Notes under the pieces: generated by a model | Seen by the model: the letters and a program-made list of their open reading frames with translations, nothing else | What the model was told of the DNA's origin: nothing | Database searches by the model: none | Part shown: positions 8,653-15,956 of the stretch, one piece after another | Layout of the letters: each line of letters starts with the position of its first letter | How positions within the stretch are numbered: the first letter of the stretch is position 1 | Assembly (NCBI GenBank): GCA_025060635.1 | Contig: JANXBN010000001.1 | Span: 753,284 to 817,283 of the forward strand | Length of the DNA: 64,000 nucleotides | DNA from: Candidatus Kryptonium sp. | Lineage (GTDB): Bacteria > Bacteroidota > Ignavibacteria > Kryptoniales > Kryptoniaceae | Direction: 5' to 3' | Position numbers and translations under genes: made by a program

Positions 8653-9189
8653 TTATCGGTTTAATTTTTGAATGATTCCGATAAGTTTTTCTGAATATTC
8701 TTCAAGGATCAAGCGAAACCAAGGTGTGTATAAGTTTGGATTTTGTTTTATATCAGAGAAAAGAAAATCAAGTTTTTCATGTTTTACATTTGCAACTTCA
8801 GTTAAATCTGGTTTTATCGGTCCATCGTAAAATCCGTAGAAAAGCGTGTTATACTCATGTTCAATTAAATCACCAACATTTAGTTTATATTTGATTATTC
8901 CAAATTTGTTGATTTCGCATTTTATTCCGAGTTCCTCTAATAATCTTCTCTTTGCTGCGGTTTTGAAGCTTTCGCCGGGTCTTGGATGCCCACAACAGGT
9001 ATTGCTCCACAGAAGGGGTGAATGATATTTGTTTTCCGCTCTTTGTTGTAAAATTAGATTGCCGTTTTTATCAAAAATAAAAATTGAAAAAGCGCGATGA
9101 AGCACACCTTCTTTGTGTGCTTTTAGTTTTTCCATTATTTTGAGCTTACGATTAAATTTATCAACCACAACAACATATTCTTTGCCCAT
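8653..9189 (-). CDS. idi: Isopentenyl-diphosphate delta-isomerase, type I
   Basis: This Nudix-fold enzyme interconverts IPP and DMAPP, supplying the isoprenoid precursors for the carotenoid genes downstream. The catalytic Cys lies in NTCCGHPRPGES (residues 63-74), the Nudix-like helix is AAKRRLLEELGI, and the second catalytic acid is in EHEYNTL (110-116). The length of 178 residues is typical. It is followed by a 172-nt gap before the CarH-like gene on the same strand, so the two may form separate transcripts. A 93-bp region separates it from the divergent dehydrogenase and contains its predicted promoter. Confidence 0.94.
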   Translation of the reverse strand: MGKEYVVVVDKFNRKLKIMEKLKAHKEGVLHRAFSIFIFDKNGNLILQQRAENKYHSPLLWSNTCCGHPRPGESFKTAAKRRLLEELGIKCEINKFGIIKYKLNVGDLIEHEYNTLFYGFYDGPIKPDLTEVANVKHEKLDFLFSDIKQNPNLYTPWFRLILEEYSEKLIGIIQKLNR

Positions 9190-9233
9190 CTTGTTGTTAT
9201 CTTTGTTATATAAATTTTGAATGTGGATTTTTC

Positions 9234-9284
9234 ATCGCTAAATTATTCAAAATTAAAATTTTAACAAAATTTGTATCGCTAAAT
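9234..9284 (-). promoter_or_regulatory. idi promoter within a pair of 10-bp direct repeats
   Basis: On the minus strand TTTG (9265-9268), 19 bp, TAATTTAG (9238-9245) fits the Bacteroidota housekeeping promoter TTTG-N19-TAnnTTTG at seven of eight positions of the -7 box. It would start transcription about 40 nt before idi. The sequence ATCGCTAAAT occurs twice on the plus strand, at 9234-9243 over the -7 box and at 9275-9284 over the start codon of the divergent dehydrogenase. The copies are 41 bp apart, close to four helical turns, so they could be a regulator site. Confidence 0.5.
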
Positions 9285-10308
9285 GAAAGTTGCAAAGTTG
9301 TATGATTTTGGTGATATAAGGATAGAAGATGTTCCTATACCTGAAATCGGGGAAGATGAGATGCTAATTAAAGTAAAGGCGTGTGGAATTTGCTCTGGTG
9401 ATGTGATGAAATGGTATATAAAAAGAAAAGCACCGCTTGTTATTGGGCATGAGTTTTCAGGTGTCGTTGTTGAAGTTGGAAAGAGAGTTTTAAATTTTAA
9501 GCCTGGTGATAGGGTCTTCGTTCATCATCATGCGCCATGTATGAACTGCAGATATTGTAAAAAGGGAAATTATGTAATGTGTGATGTGTGGAGAAACTCT
9601 AAAATAATTCCAGGTGGAGTATCTGAGTTTGTTAAAGTTCCTGCTGTTAATTTAAGAAATGATACTTTGAAATTACCTGATGATGTTTCATTTGAAGATG
9701 GTGCGCTTGTTGAGCCAGTGGCATGTTCTGTTAAGGCGTTTAAAAGGTCTGGGTTAAAAAGCGGAGATTATGTCGCAGTTCTTGGGCTTGGATTTATGGG
9801 GCAGGTAAATGTTAAACTTGCAAAATTTTACGGTGCTGAAATTGTAATAGGGATAGATAAAGTAAAATATCGGCTTGAGAAAGCAATTGAGAACGGTGCG
9901 GATTATGTATTTGACTTTACTTTTGAAAATGTGAAGGAAAAAGTTTTTGAGATCACAAATGGCTACGGAACGGATGTCGTTATAGTTGGTCCAGGAACAG
10001 TTGAAGCGATTTATTCAGGACTTGAGCTTGTCGCAAGGGGTGGGAAACTTGTTTTATTCACGCCAACGCCTGAGGATGCAAAAATTGAAATAAAACCACA
10101 TGATATTTATTTTAATGAAATTACAATAATTCCAAGTTATTCTGCTGGTCCAGATGATACGAGCGAGGCGCTGAATTTAATAAGCAAAGGAGTTATAAAA
10201 GCTGAAAACTTTGTAACTCATAGATTTAGCATAGAGAAAACATTAGATGCCTTCTTGCTAACTGCAAGTGCAGGTGAATCTTTAAAGTGTATGATAGTTT
10301 TTGATTAA
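9283..10308 (+). CDS. Zinc-dependent medium-chain dehydrogenase (sorbitol/threonine dehydrogenase type)
   Basis: This MDR-family dehydrogenase has 341 residues. The catalytic zinc site is in ACGICSGD and GHEFSGVVVEVG, the structural zinc cluster is CMNCRYCKKGNYVMC, and the NAD fold carries VLGLGFMGQ. It resembles the enzyme at 1805-2830 in length and motif order but is not a close copy. It is divergent from idi and convergent with the lipoprotein gene at 10305, with a 4-bp end overlap. It stands alone, so no pathway can be assigned. Sugar-alcohol, threonine or butanediol-type substrates are all possible. Confidence 0.87.
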   Translation: MKVAKLYDFGDIRIEDVPIPEIGEDEMLIKVKACGICSGDVMKWYIKRKAPLVIGHEFSGVVVEVGKRVLNFKPGDRVFVHHHAPCMNCRYCKKGNYVMCDVWRNSKIIPGGVSEFVKVPAVNLRNDTLKLPDDVSFEDGALVEPVACSVKAFKRSGLKSGDYVAVLGLGFMGQVNVKLAKFYGAEIVIGIDKVKYRLEKAIENGADYVFDFTFENVKEKVFEITNGYGTDVVIVGPGTVEAIYSGLELVARGGKLVLFTPTPEDAKIEIKPHDIYFNEITIIPSYSAGPDDTSEALNLISKGVIKAENFVTHRFSIEKTLDAFLLTASAGESLKCMIVFD

Positions 10309-11930
10309 AATTTTATGTTTATATTTTCAGTTGTCCATCTTGCTCTGACTTTTACGGTGTCTTGGTAAGTTGTAAATTTTTCAGGAGGTAGAAACGGGAA
10401 AACTTTTCCATAGTCATACTTACCGTTCCCATTTGAATCAATAAATGCCTCAATTAGATATTTACCTTGGGGAATCTGATCAATTGTGAATTTTGAGTTA
10501 CATTTTGCTTTTGTAGTAAAATTTTTTTTCCTTGAGGTTTCCGTTGCAATGATTATAATTTGTGAAACAGTATCTTCGCAAGCTACGCTTCCTTCTATTC
10601 CACCGAAGATTAATGGATCAACCGTTCTAAAAACCACTTTTAATGTATCTTTTTGAATATTGTTACTAATATCGCGAAGATTTGAAACGATGAGTGTGTA
10701 AAGCTCATTGGATTTTAGCTGGTTTTCAGGATAAATCGTGAGCTTGTTTAAATTTTTTTCAATTTTAATTTTGGTTTCGTTTCCTGATGAGTCAATAAGT
10801 TTAACATCAGGTGTGTTGTTTATAATGTCATCGTAGAATAGTTTTATTTCTGGCTTAAGAGTTACATCGTTTTCGTTTTGTGATGGTGATGAAAAAATCA
10901 AAGATGGTGGGGTTGTATCTGGAGGGAGGTTATTTGAAATTTCAATCGTGTATAAACTGATTTCATTCCCTGAAAGATCTTTGATTCCTGATATCAAAAG
11001 ATTGTATTTGTTTGTTGTGTTAATCTGTTCTTGCAAAATTAAGATCAATTTTGTGCTATCAGGGTAAATCTGCGGTATTAGTGAAAGCGTTTCTTGATTA
11101 TTTTTTAGAACTTTTATTATTGCTTTTTCTGGATTAATTTTTTCCGAAAATTTCAAAAGTATATGAAGATTGTCAACTACATTTGACGATGAAATAAAGG
11201 GTTGACTTGTGTCTTCAATCGTTGTCTTGAAAAGTATGTTTGAAGCAACTGGTCTTTGCTTACTGATTTCAATATCTTCCCAGAAAAGACCGTATTCATC
11301 TTCGCTTGGATCATAGAGTAGATTTTTTATTTTATCGTTTATTGCAAATAATCTATATTTTCCAAATTTTATAAATTGAAATCTGAAAGTCCCATCTTTT
11401 CCTGCTTGAGTTACATAATCTGGCTTTGTGCGAATTGGCGTAAGTGTGTCTGGATTTATATCGTTAATCCGATATGCGAAGACCATAAAATTTTCCTTCT
11501 GTGCGAAGATTTTGCCTTCAATTGATCCTGAATCAATTTCCGAACCAGTTGAAAACGCAAGTGTGAAAGATTCTTTCATTTTGTTTCCAGCATTTAAATC
11601 TCTAATCTCAGTTCCGAAAGTTACAACATAAGTTGTGTTATCTTTAAGTTTTCCGGGGAAATTGATCCTTAATTTTCTTCCAGACCATTTATATTGAACT
11701 TCACCAGTGATGTAAGGGGATATATAAATCGCTTCTTGAACGGAGCGTTTGTCAACATATTCGTTAAATTCAACTTCAATGTGATTGTCTCTGAAATTAA
11801 GAGCGCCATTCTGTGGATAAGTCTTAATTATCTTTGGTGGTTCTGTATCTGGTGGACCGCCAGAGGGTGGAATTTGCACAGCACATCCGAATAGAATCAG
11901 AGTGAAAAGTAAATGTAAAATGTTTCTCAT
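10305..11930 (-). CDS. Lipoprotein with Ig-like (SbsA/Big_5) domains
   Basis: A lipoprotein signal peptide ends in the lipobox LILFGC (Cys16), followed by the proline-rich linker QIPPSGGPPDTEPPKII that is common in Bacteroidota surface lipoproteins. The first Ig-like domain of the SbsA/Big_5 type (about 33-130) has VEFNEYVDKRSVQEAI and NTTYVVTFG. A second similar domain lies near 335-435 (PPSLIFSSPSQNENDVTL, ELYTLIVSNLRD). The end looks like a carboxypeptidase-regulatory-like beta fold (YLIEAFIDSNGNGKYDYG). It is probably an outer-membrane surface protein. It stands alone, with no functional context. Confidence 0.82.
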   Translation of the reverse strand: MRNILHLLFTLILFGCAVQIPPSGGPPDTEPPKIIKTYPQNGALNFRDNHIEVEFNEYVDKRSVQEAIYISPYITGEVQYKWSGRKLRINFPGKLKDNTTYVVTFGTEIRDLNAGNKMKESFTLAFSTGSEIDSGSIEGKIFAQKENFMVFAYRINDINPDTLTPIRTKPDYVTQAGKDGTFRFQFIKFGKYRLFAINDKIKNLLYDPSEDEYGLFWEDIEISKQRPVASNILFKTTIEDTSQPFISSSNVVDNLHILLKFSEKINPEKAIIKVLKNNQETLSLIPQIYPDSTKLILILQEQINTTNKYNLLISGIKDLSGNEISLYTIEISNNLPPDTTPPSLIFSSPSQNENDVTLKPEIKLFYDDIINNTPDVKLIDSSGNETKIKIEKNLNKLTIYPENQLKSNELYTLIVSNLRDISNNIQKDTLKVVFRTVDPLIFGGIEGSVACEDTVSQIIIIATETSRKKNFTTKAKCNSKFTIDQIPQGKYLIEAFIDSNGNGKYDYGKVFPFLPPEKFTTYQDTVKVRARWTTENINIKF

Positions 11931-12018
11931 TTTTCGTTGATTCAGGTTTTGGTTAGGTTTTTGAAAAATTTAAAAAATCTTTTTAAGATAGAAAAAACGA
12001 TAAATCAGCTGTCGGTAT

Positions 12019-12369
12019 ATGAAAATTCAATTGCTTTACTTTTCAGGTTGCCCAAATCTTGAACTTGCGCGAAAGAATTTATTTGAAGCTATAGAAAAGT
12101 CAAAGATAAAGCATTATCATATTGAGGAAATTGAGTTAAAAACGGAAGAGGAGGCATTGAAATATAAATTTCCTGGCTCACCGACGATAAGAATAAATGG
12201 TGTGGATGTTGATTCATCTTATATTGATAATGGGAATTATGGGCTTGTGTGTCGGCTATATAAAGTTGGTGAGAAGTTTTACAGCGCGCCAACCGTTGAC
12301 ATGATAAAGGAAGCAGTTGAAGATGCTAAATTTTATGAAGGAATAAAAGAAGCTGGTGGATGTTGTTGA
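12019..12369 (+). CDS. Small thioredoxin-fold protein with C-terminal Cys pair
   Basis: This 116-residue protein begins MKIQLLYFSGCP, the start of a thioredoxin/glutaredoxin-like fold with a single Cys in place of CxxC. The cis-proline region is FPGSPTIRINGVDVD (about 51-65), and the protein ends in GGCC. Proteins of this shape are often found near metal or mercury resistance genes, and the Cys residues suggest a redox or metal-binding role. No metal-resistance gene lies next to it here. A methyltransferase gene follows 36 nt later on the same strand. The function is not established. Confidence 0.75.
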   Translation: MKIQLLYFSGCPNLELARKNLFEAIEKSKIKHYHIEEIELKTEEEALKYKFPGSPTIRINGVDVDSSYIDNGNYGLVCRLYKVGEKFYSAPTVDMIKEAVEDAKFYEGIKEAGGCC

Positions 12370-12405
12370 AAAATTTTTTGAAACTAATCAATTGTTAATT
12401 AGAAA

Positions 12406-13239
12406 TTGGCAGAAAATGGGAAATTTGAGACATACGGGAAGGTTCAATCAATTACTGAATTTTACGATGAGCTTTCGGAAGATTATGGAGATATGATTGA
12501 ATTTTCGGAAAAGATAGAAAGTGAGATTGAAATTTTTTCAGCGATCGTTGAAGAATATAAAATTAAAAAATGTCTTGATGCGGGGTGTGGAATAGGACTT
12601 CATTCAATAATTCTTTCAAAACTTGGGGTTGATGTCGTTGGGATAGATGTTTCAATGTCAATGATTGAAAAGGCCAAGTCTTTTAGTCAAATGTTTGGCG
12701 TGCCATCAAAGTTTGAGGTTCTTGACTTTTCTACGATAAAAGATAAATACAGAGAGAATTTTGATCTTGTTTTGTGTCTCGGTAACACTTTACCACATCT
12801 TCTAAATGAGAGGGATTTGCTTGTTGCCTTGCGCAATTTTCACAATGCTTTAAAAGATAATGGGATTTTAATACTTCAAATCTTGAACTATGATAGGATC
12901 ATGGAAACTGAGGAAAGGATAATAAATATCCGTGAGACGCCGAAAAAAATTTTCGTGAGGTTCTACGATTTTGAGCCAACAATAATTGGTTCCCCGAGTT
13001 TGAAAGTTTTTGAGATAAGAAAAGATTTCTTGAAGTTCAATGTCTTGATAATTGATAAGACCAATAACTATTCGTATAAGCTCTTGACCACGAGAATAAG
13101 GCCAATTAAGAGTGAAGATCTTTGTAAGAAACTTAACATGGTTGGATTTAAGGAGGTTAAAGTTTTTGGGAATCTTTTGAAGGAGGAGTTTAATCCGAAG
13201 GAATCAAGAAATGTTGTTGCTATTGCGAGAAAGGTTTAA
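12406..13239 (+). CDS. Class I SAM-dependent methyltransferase
   Basis: The protein has 277 residues, with SAM motif I as CLDAGCGIGLHSIILSKLGVDVVGIDVS. Motif post-I lies around FEVLDFSTI, and the motif II region is FDLVLCLGNTLPHL. No ATG fits near the N-terminus. The frame opens at a TTG (12406), which keeps the FYDELSEDYGDMI helix that usually starts this family. It lies between the thioredoxin-fold gene and the YwiC-like gene, with short gaps on both sides, so a three-gene operon is likely. The substrate is unknown. Confidence 0.83.
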   Translation: MAENGKFETYGKVQSITEFYDELSEDYGDMIEFSEKIESEIEIFSAIVEEYKIKKCLDAGCGIGLHSIILSKLGVDVVGIDVSMSMIEKAKSFSQMFGVPSKFEVLDFSTIKDKYRENFDLVLCLGNTLPHLLNERDLLVALRNFHNALKDNGILILQILNYDRIMETEERIINIRETPKKIFVRFYDFEPTIIGSPSLKVFEIRKDFLKFNVLIIDKTNNYSYKLLTTRIRPIKSEDLCKKLNMVGFKEVKVFGNLLKEEFNPKESRNVVAIARKV

Positions 13240-13259
13240 AAAACTAATTAAGGGGAGCA

Positions 13260-14054
13260 ATGGTTATATTTCCAAAAGAACATGGTTCTTGGGCTATTTT
13301 GCTTATACCGTTTTTAATAGGTGCAAAAGTTGGAGGTAAGTTTGATATAAAAACAATTCTCTTTCTTGTCTCTGTTCTTTCTATTTTTCTTTCTTATCAA
13401 CCAGCGTTGATGCTTGCTAAGTCAAGATTGAAAATTTCCTCCGAAAATGTTAAGGATGCTATGAGTTCATTTTTGATTTTTATACCTTTTGCTGTGATAT
13501 CGTCGCTTATTTTGATTTTTTATTTCAATCTTTACGGTTTGCTTATCTTCGGTGGGATCGGTGTAGTGGCTTTTTTAATTCAGCTATATCTTGCTAAATT
13601 AAATCTTGACAAAACATATGGGGGACAGATTTTCGCAACAGGTGTTCTTGTTCTAACAGCGCCTTCGGCTTACTATGTTGGTGTTGGTCGGTTTGATCCC
13701 TTGATGTTTCATCTTTACTTTTTATGTTTAATGTTCTTTGGAAGCGGAATTATTTATGTGAGAATGAAAATATCTGCACTTGCAACAAAGAAGGAAAAAT
13801 TTACATTTGGCGAGAAAATTTTCATAGGGCGATATAACCTTGCTTATCATCTTGCGATTTTATTTCTTATTATTGTGCTTTTCATTCGTGGTTCAATAGG
13901 TTGGTTGACATTTGCTGGATTTCTACCTGTGATAATCCATTCAATCATGGGGACATTTATGTTGGAGCGTAAGGTGATTTTCAAGCGACTTGGATGGATT
14001 GAGACAATTTATTCAATTTTATTTGCCATCGTGATAATCATTGAATTTGGATGA
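13260..14054 (+). CDS. YwiC-like integral membrane protein
   Basis: This membrane protein of 264 residues has about eight hydrophobic segments. The N-terminus MVIFPKEHGSWAILLIPFLIG matches the conserved start of the YwiC-like family, in which PKEHGSWA is nearly invariant. The biochemical role of that family is not well established; in other bacteria it is often found near nitrate or respiratory genes. The last 36 bp overlap the 3' end of the convergent archaemetzincin gene. Confidence 0.83.
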   Translation: MVIFPKEHGSWAILLIPFLIGAKVGGKFDIKTILFLVSVLSIFLSYQPALMLAKSRLKISSENVKDAMSSFLIFIPFAVISSLILIFYFNLYGLLIFGGIGVVAFLIQLYLAKLNLDKTYGGQIFATGVLVLTAPSAYYVGVGRFDPLMFHLYFLCLMFFGSGIIYVRMKISALATKKEKFTFGEKIFIGRYNLAYHLAILFLIIVLFIRGSIGWLTFAGFLPVIIHSIMGTFMLERKVIFKRLGWIETIYSILFAIVIIIEFG

Positions 14055-14600
14055 AATTTGCCAAAATAATTTTTCGTAGCAATCATTGCAAAAGTAAGGT
14101 GATTTTATATCAACTTCTTCAACGGAAGTTGATGGGTGCATGACACATAGATAGTTTTCGCAATGTAAAAGTCCAAAGTTATGTCCAAGTTCGTGAACCG
14201 CTTCTTTTAAAAGTCGTTCTTCTGTCAGTTTCCTGTTCTCTTGGAAGCCATATGCAATTTCATTTAATCTAAAGGTTGAAACTACAGAAATTTTCCCTCC
14301 AAGTTGTGCTTCACCAAATACATAAGTTAAGACAGGAATGAATAAGTCAACTGAGATGACCCCTAAAACTTTTCCATTGAAGTTGTTAAATTTTTCAGAC
14401 AGGATTGAAATTATCTTTGTTGAATTGAATTGGTAACGAGAGCTGTCATAGGCGGAAGAAAGGTTCAAATGATTTGTATTGTCAAGAATAACATCGCATT
14501 TGAAAATTTCTCTGATTGATGGGACAAGGGTAAGCACGAGTGAAAAATCAACTGGATATATCGGAACGATAAGGATTTTGTTTAATTTCGGGGAAGTCAT
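14019..14600 (-). CDS. amzA: Archaemetzincin-type zinc metalloprotease
   Basis: The metzincin zinc site HELGHNFGLLH fits the HExxHxxGxxH consensus (about residues 136-146). It is followed by CENYLCVMHPS, which gives the Met-turn, and by CNDCYEKL. The four Cys (147, 152, and the CxxC pair near 172) match the extra zinc site of archaemetzincins (family M54). The length of 193 residues is typical. There is no signal peptide, so it should be cytoplasmic. It starts 6 nt after the stop of the sigma-54 response regulator and may be the last gene of that operon. It overlaps the convergent YwiC-like gene by 36 bp. Confidence 0.88.
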   Translation of the reverse strand: MTSPKLNKILIVPIYPVDFSLVLTLVPSIREIFKCDVILDNTNHLNLSSAYDSSRYQFNSTKIISILSEKFNNFNGKVLGVISVDLFIPVLTYVFGEAQLGGKISVVSTFRLNEIAYGFQENRKLTEERLLKEAVHELGHNFGLLHCENYLCVMHPSTSVEEVDIKSPYFCNDCYEKLFWQISSKFNDYHDGK

Positions 14601-14606
14601 TGATTT

Positions 14607-15956
14607 TCAAGTGTTTCTGTCTCTTCTCAGATTGTATTTTTCAATTTTATTATAAAGCGTGACTCTGTCTATGCCAAGTATTTTTGCAGCTTGTGTTATG
14701 TTCCAATTTGTTTTGTTTAAAATTTTAAGTATGTGTGCTTTTTCAACTGCTTCAAGCGTTTCATTTTCAGGTTGTTCTTCTTCAATTGGATGAATGGGCA
14801 GATCCTGAGGAAGAATTGCAGGCGGTTTTGCAAGAACCATTGCTCTTTCAATTGCATTTTTGAGTTCTCTTACATTTCCTGGCCAGTCGTATCTTATCAG
14901 CATATCCATTGCTTCTGGCGAAATTTCTGTTATCGGTTTATGCATCATTGTTGCATATTTTTTTAGGTAGTAATTTGCTATCAATGGTATATCGGATCTT
15001 CTTTCTCTCAATGGAGGGATGAAAATTGTAAATACATTAAGTCGGTAATATAGGTCTTCTCTAAATTTCCCCTCTTTCACGGCTTGCTCAAGGTTACAGT
15101 TTGTTGCGCAGATAACTCTGAAATCACTCGTTATCGTTTCATTACCTCCAATTCTTGTGAATTGTTTCGTTTCAAGGACTCGCAAGAGTTGAATTTGCAT
15201 TTTTAAGCTTATTGTTCCAATCTCATCTAAGAAAATTGTTCCGCCGTCTGCTATTTCAAACTTTCCTTTTCTTCTGTAGAGTGCATCTGTGAAGGCGCCT
15301 TTTTCATGTCCGAAAAGTTCGCTTTCAAGTAATGTATCGGGGACGGCTCCGCAATTTACTGAAACGAATGGGAAATATCTTCTTGGGCTGTGTGCGTGAA
15401 TTAATCGTGCAACAAGTTCTTTTCCTGTTCCGCTTTCTCCTCTTATCATTACAGTTGTATTTGTTGGAGCGACAGTTTTCGCAAGTTCAATTACTTTTTT
15501 AATTTGGGGGCTTTCTCCGATAAGTTCTTCCCCCATGATAAGTTCTGAAATATGCTCGCGCAGTTTTATATGCTCATCTGTTAGTTTTTTATGTTTGAGC
15601 ACATTCTTGACAAGATGCGAAAGATAGTCTGGGTCAATCGGCTTTGTAATGTAGTCATAAGCACCTTCTTTAAGTGCTTGAACAGCGGTGTCAACTGAAG
15701 CAAAGGCTGTAATTATAATGATTATTGCGTTTGGGTCAATTTCTTTTATTCTCTTTTGAAGTTCAAGGCCGTTCATTCCAGGCATTTTAATGTCAATAAA
15801 AATTATATCCCAAGGTCCTTCGTTCATCATTTTTAATGCTTGAGCTGCGTTTTCCGCTGTTCCGACTTTATAGCCATCTTGCATAAACCATTTGGAGAGG
15901 GAATCCCTAACTACGAATTCATCGTCAACGATTAAAATACTGAATTTCTGTGTCAT
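14607..15956 (-). CDS. NtrC-family sigma-54 response regulator
   Basis: This is a three-domain activator of 449 residues. The receiver domain (about 5-120) has the acidic pair DDE at 11-13, phosphorylation site D55 in FIDIKMPG, and Lys in YITKPID. The AAA+ domain has Walker A GESGTGKE, the sigma-54 contact loop as GAFTDA (consensus GAFTGA) and Walker B GGTIFLDEIG. The Fis-type helix-turn-helix is ILNKTNWNITQAAKILGIDRVTLYNKIEKYNL. It overlaps the upstream histidine kinase gene by 32 nt, so they form a cognate pair. Likely targets are the sigma-54 promoters at 17590-17605 and 21014-21029. Confidence 0.94.
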   Translation of the reverse strand: MTQKFSILIVDDEFVVRDSLSKWFMQDGYKVGTAENAAQALKMMNEGPWDIIFIDIKMPGMNGLELQKRIKEIDPNAIIIIITAFASVDTAVQALKEGAYDYITKPIDPDYLSHLVKNVLKHKKLTDEHIKLREHISELIMGEELIGESPQIKKVIELAKTVAPTNTTVMIRGESGTGKELVARLIHAHSPRRYFPFVSVNCGAVPDTLLESELFGHEKGAFTDALYRRKGKFEIADGGTIFLDEIGTISLKMQIQLLRVLETKQFTRIGGNETITSDFRVICATNCNLEQAVKEGKFREDLYYRLNVFTIFIPPLRERRSDIPLIANYYLKKYATMMHKPITEISPEAMDMLIRYDWPGNVRELKNAIERAMVLAKPPAILPQDLPIHPIEEEQPENETLEAVEKAHILKILNKTNWNITQAAKILGIDRVTLYNKIEKYNLRRDRNT

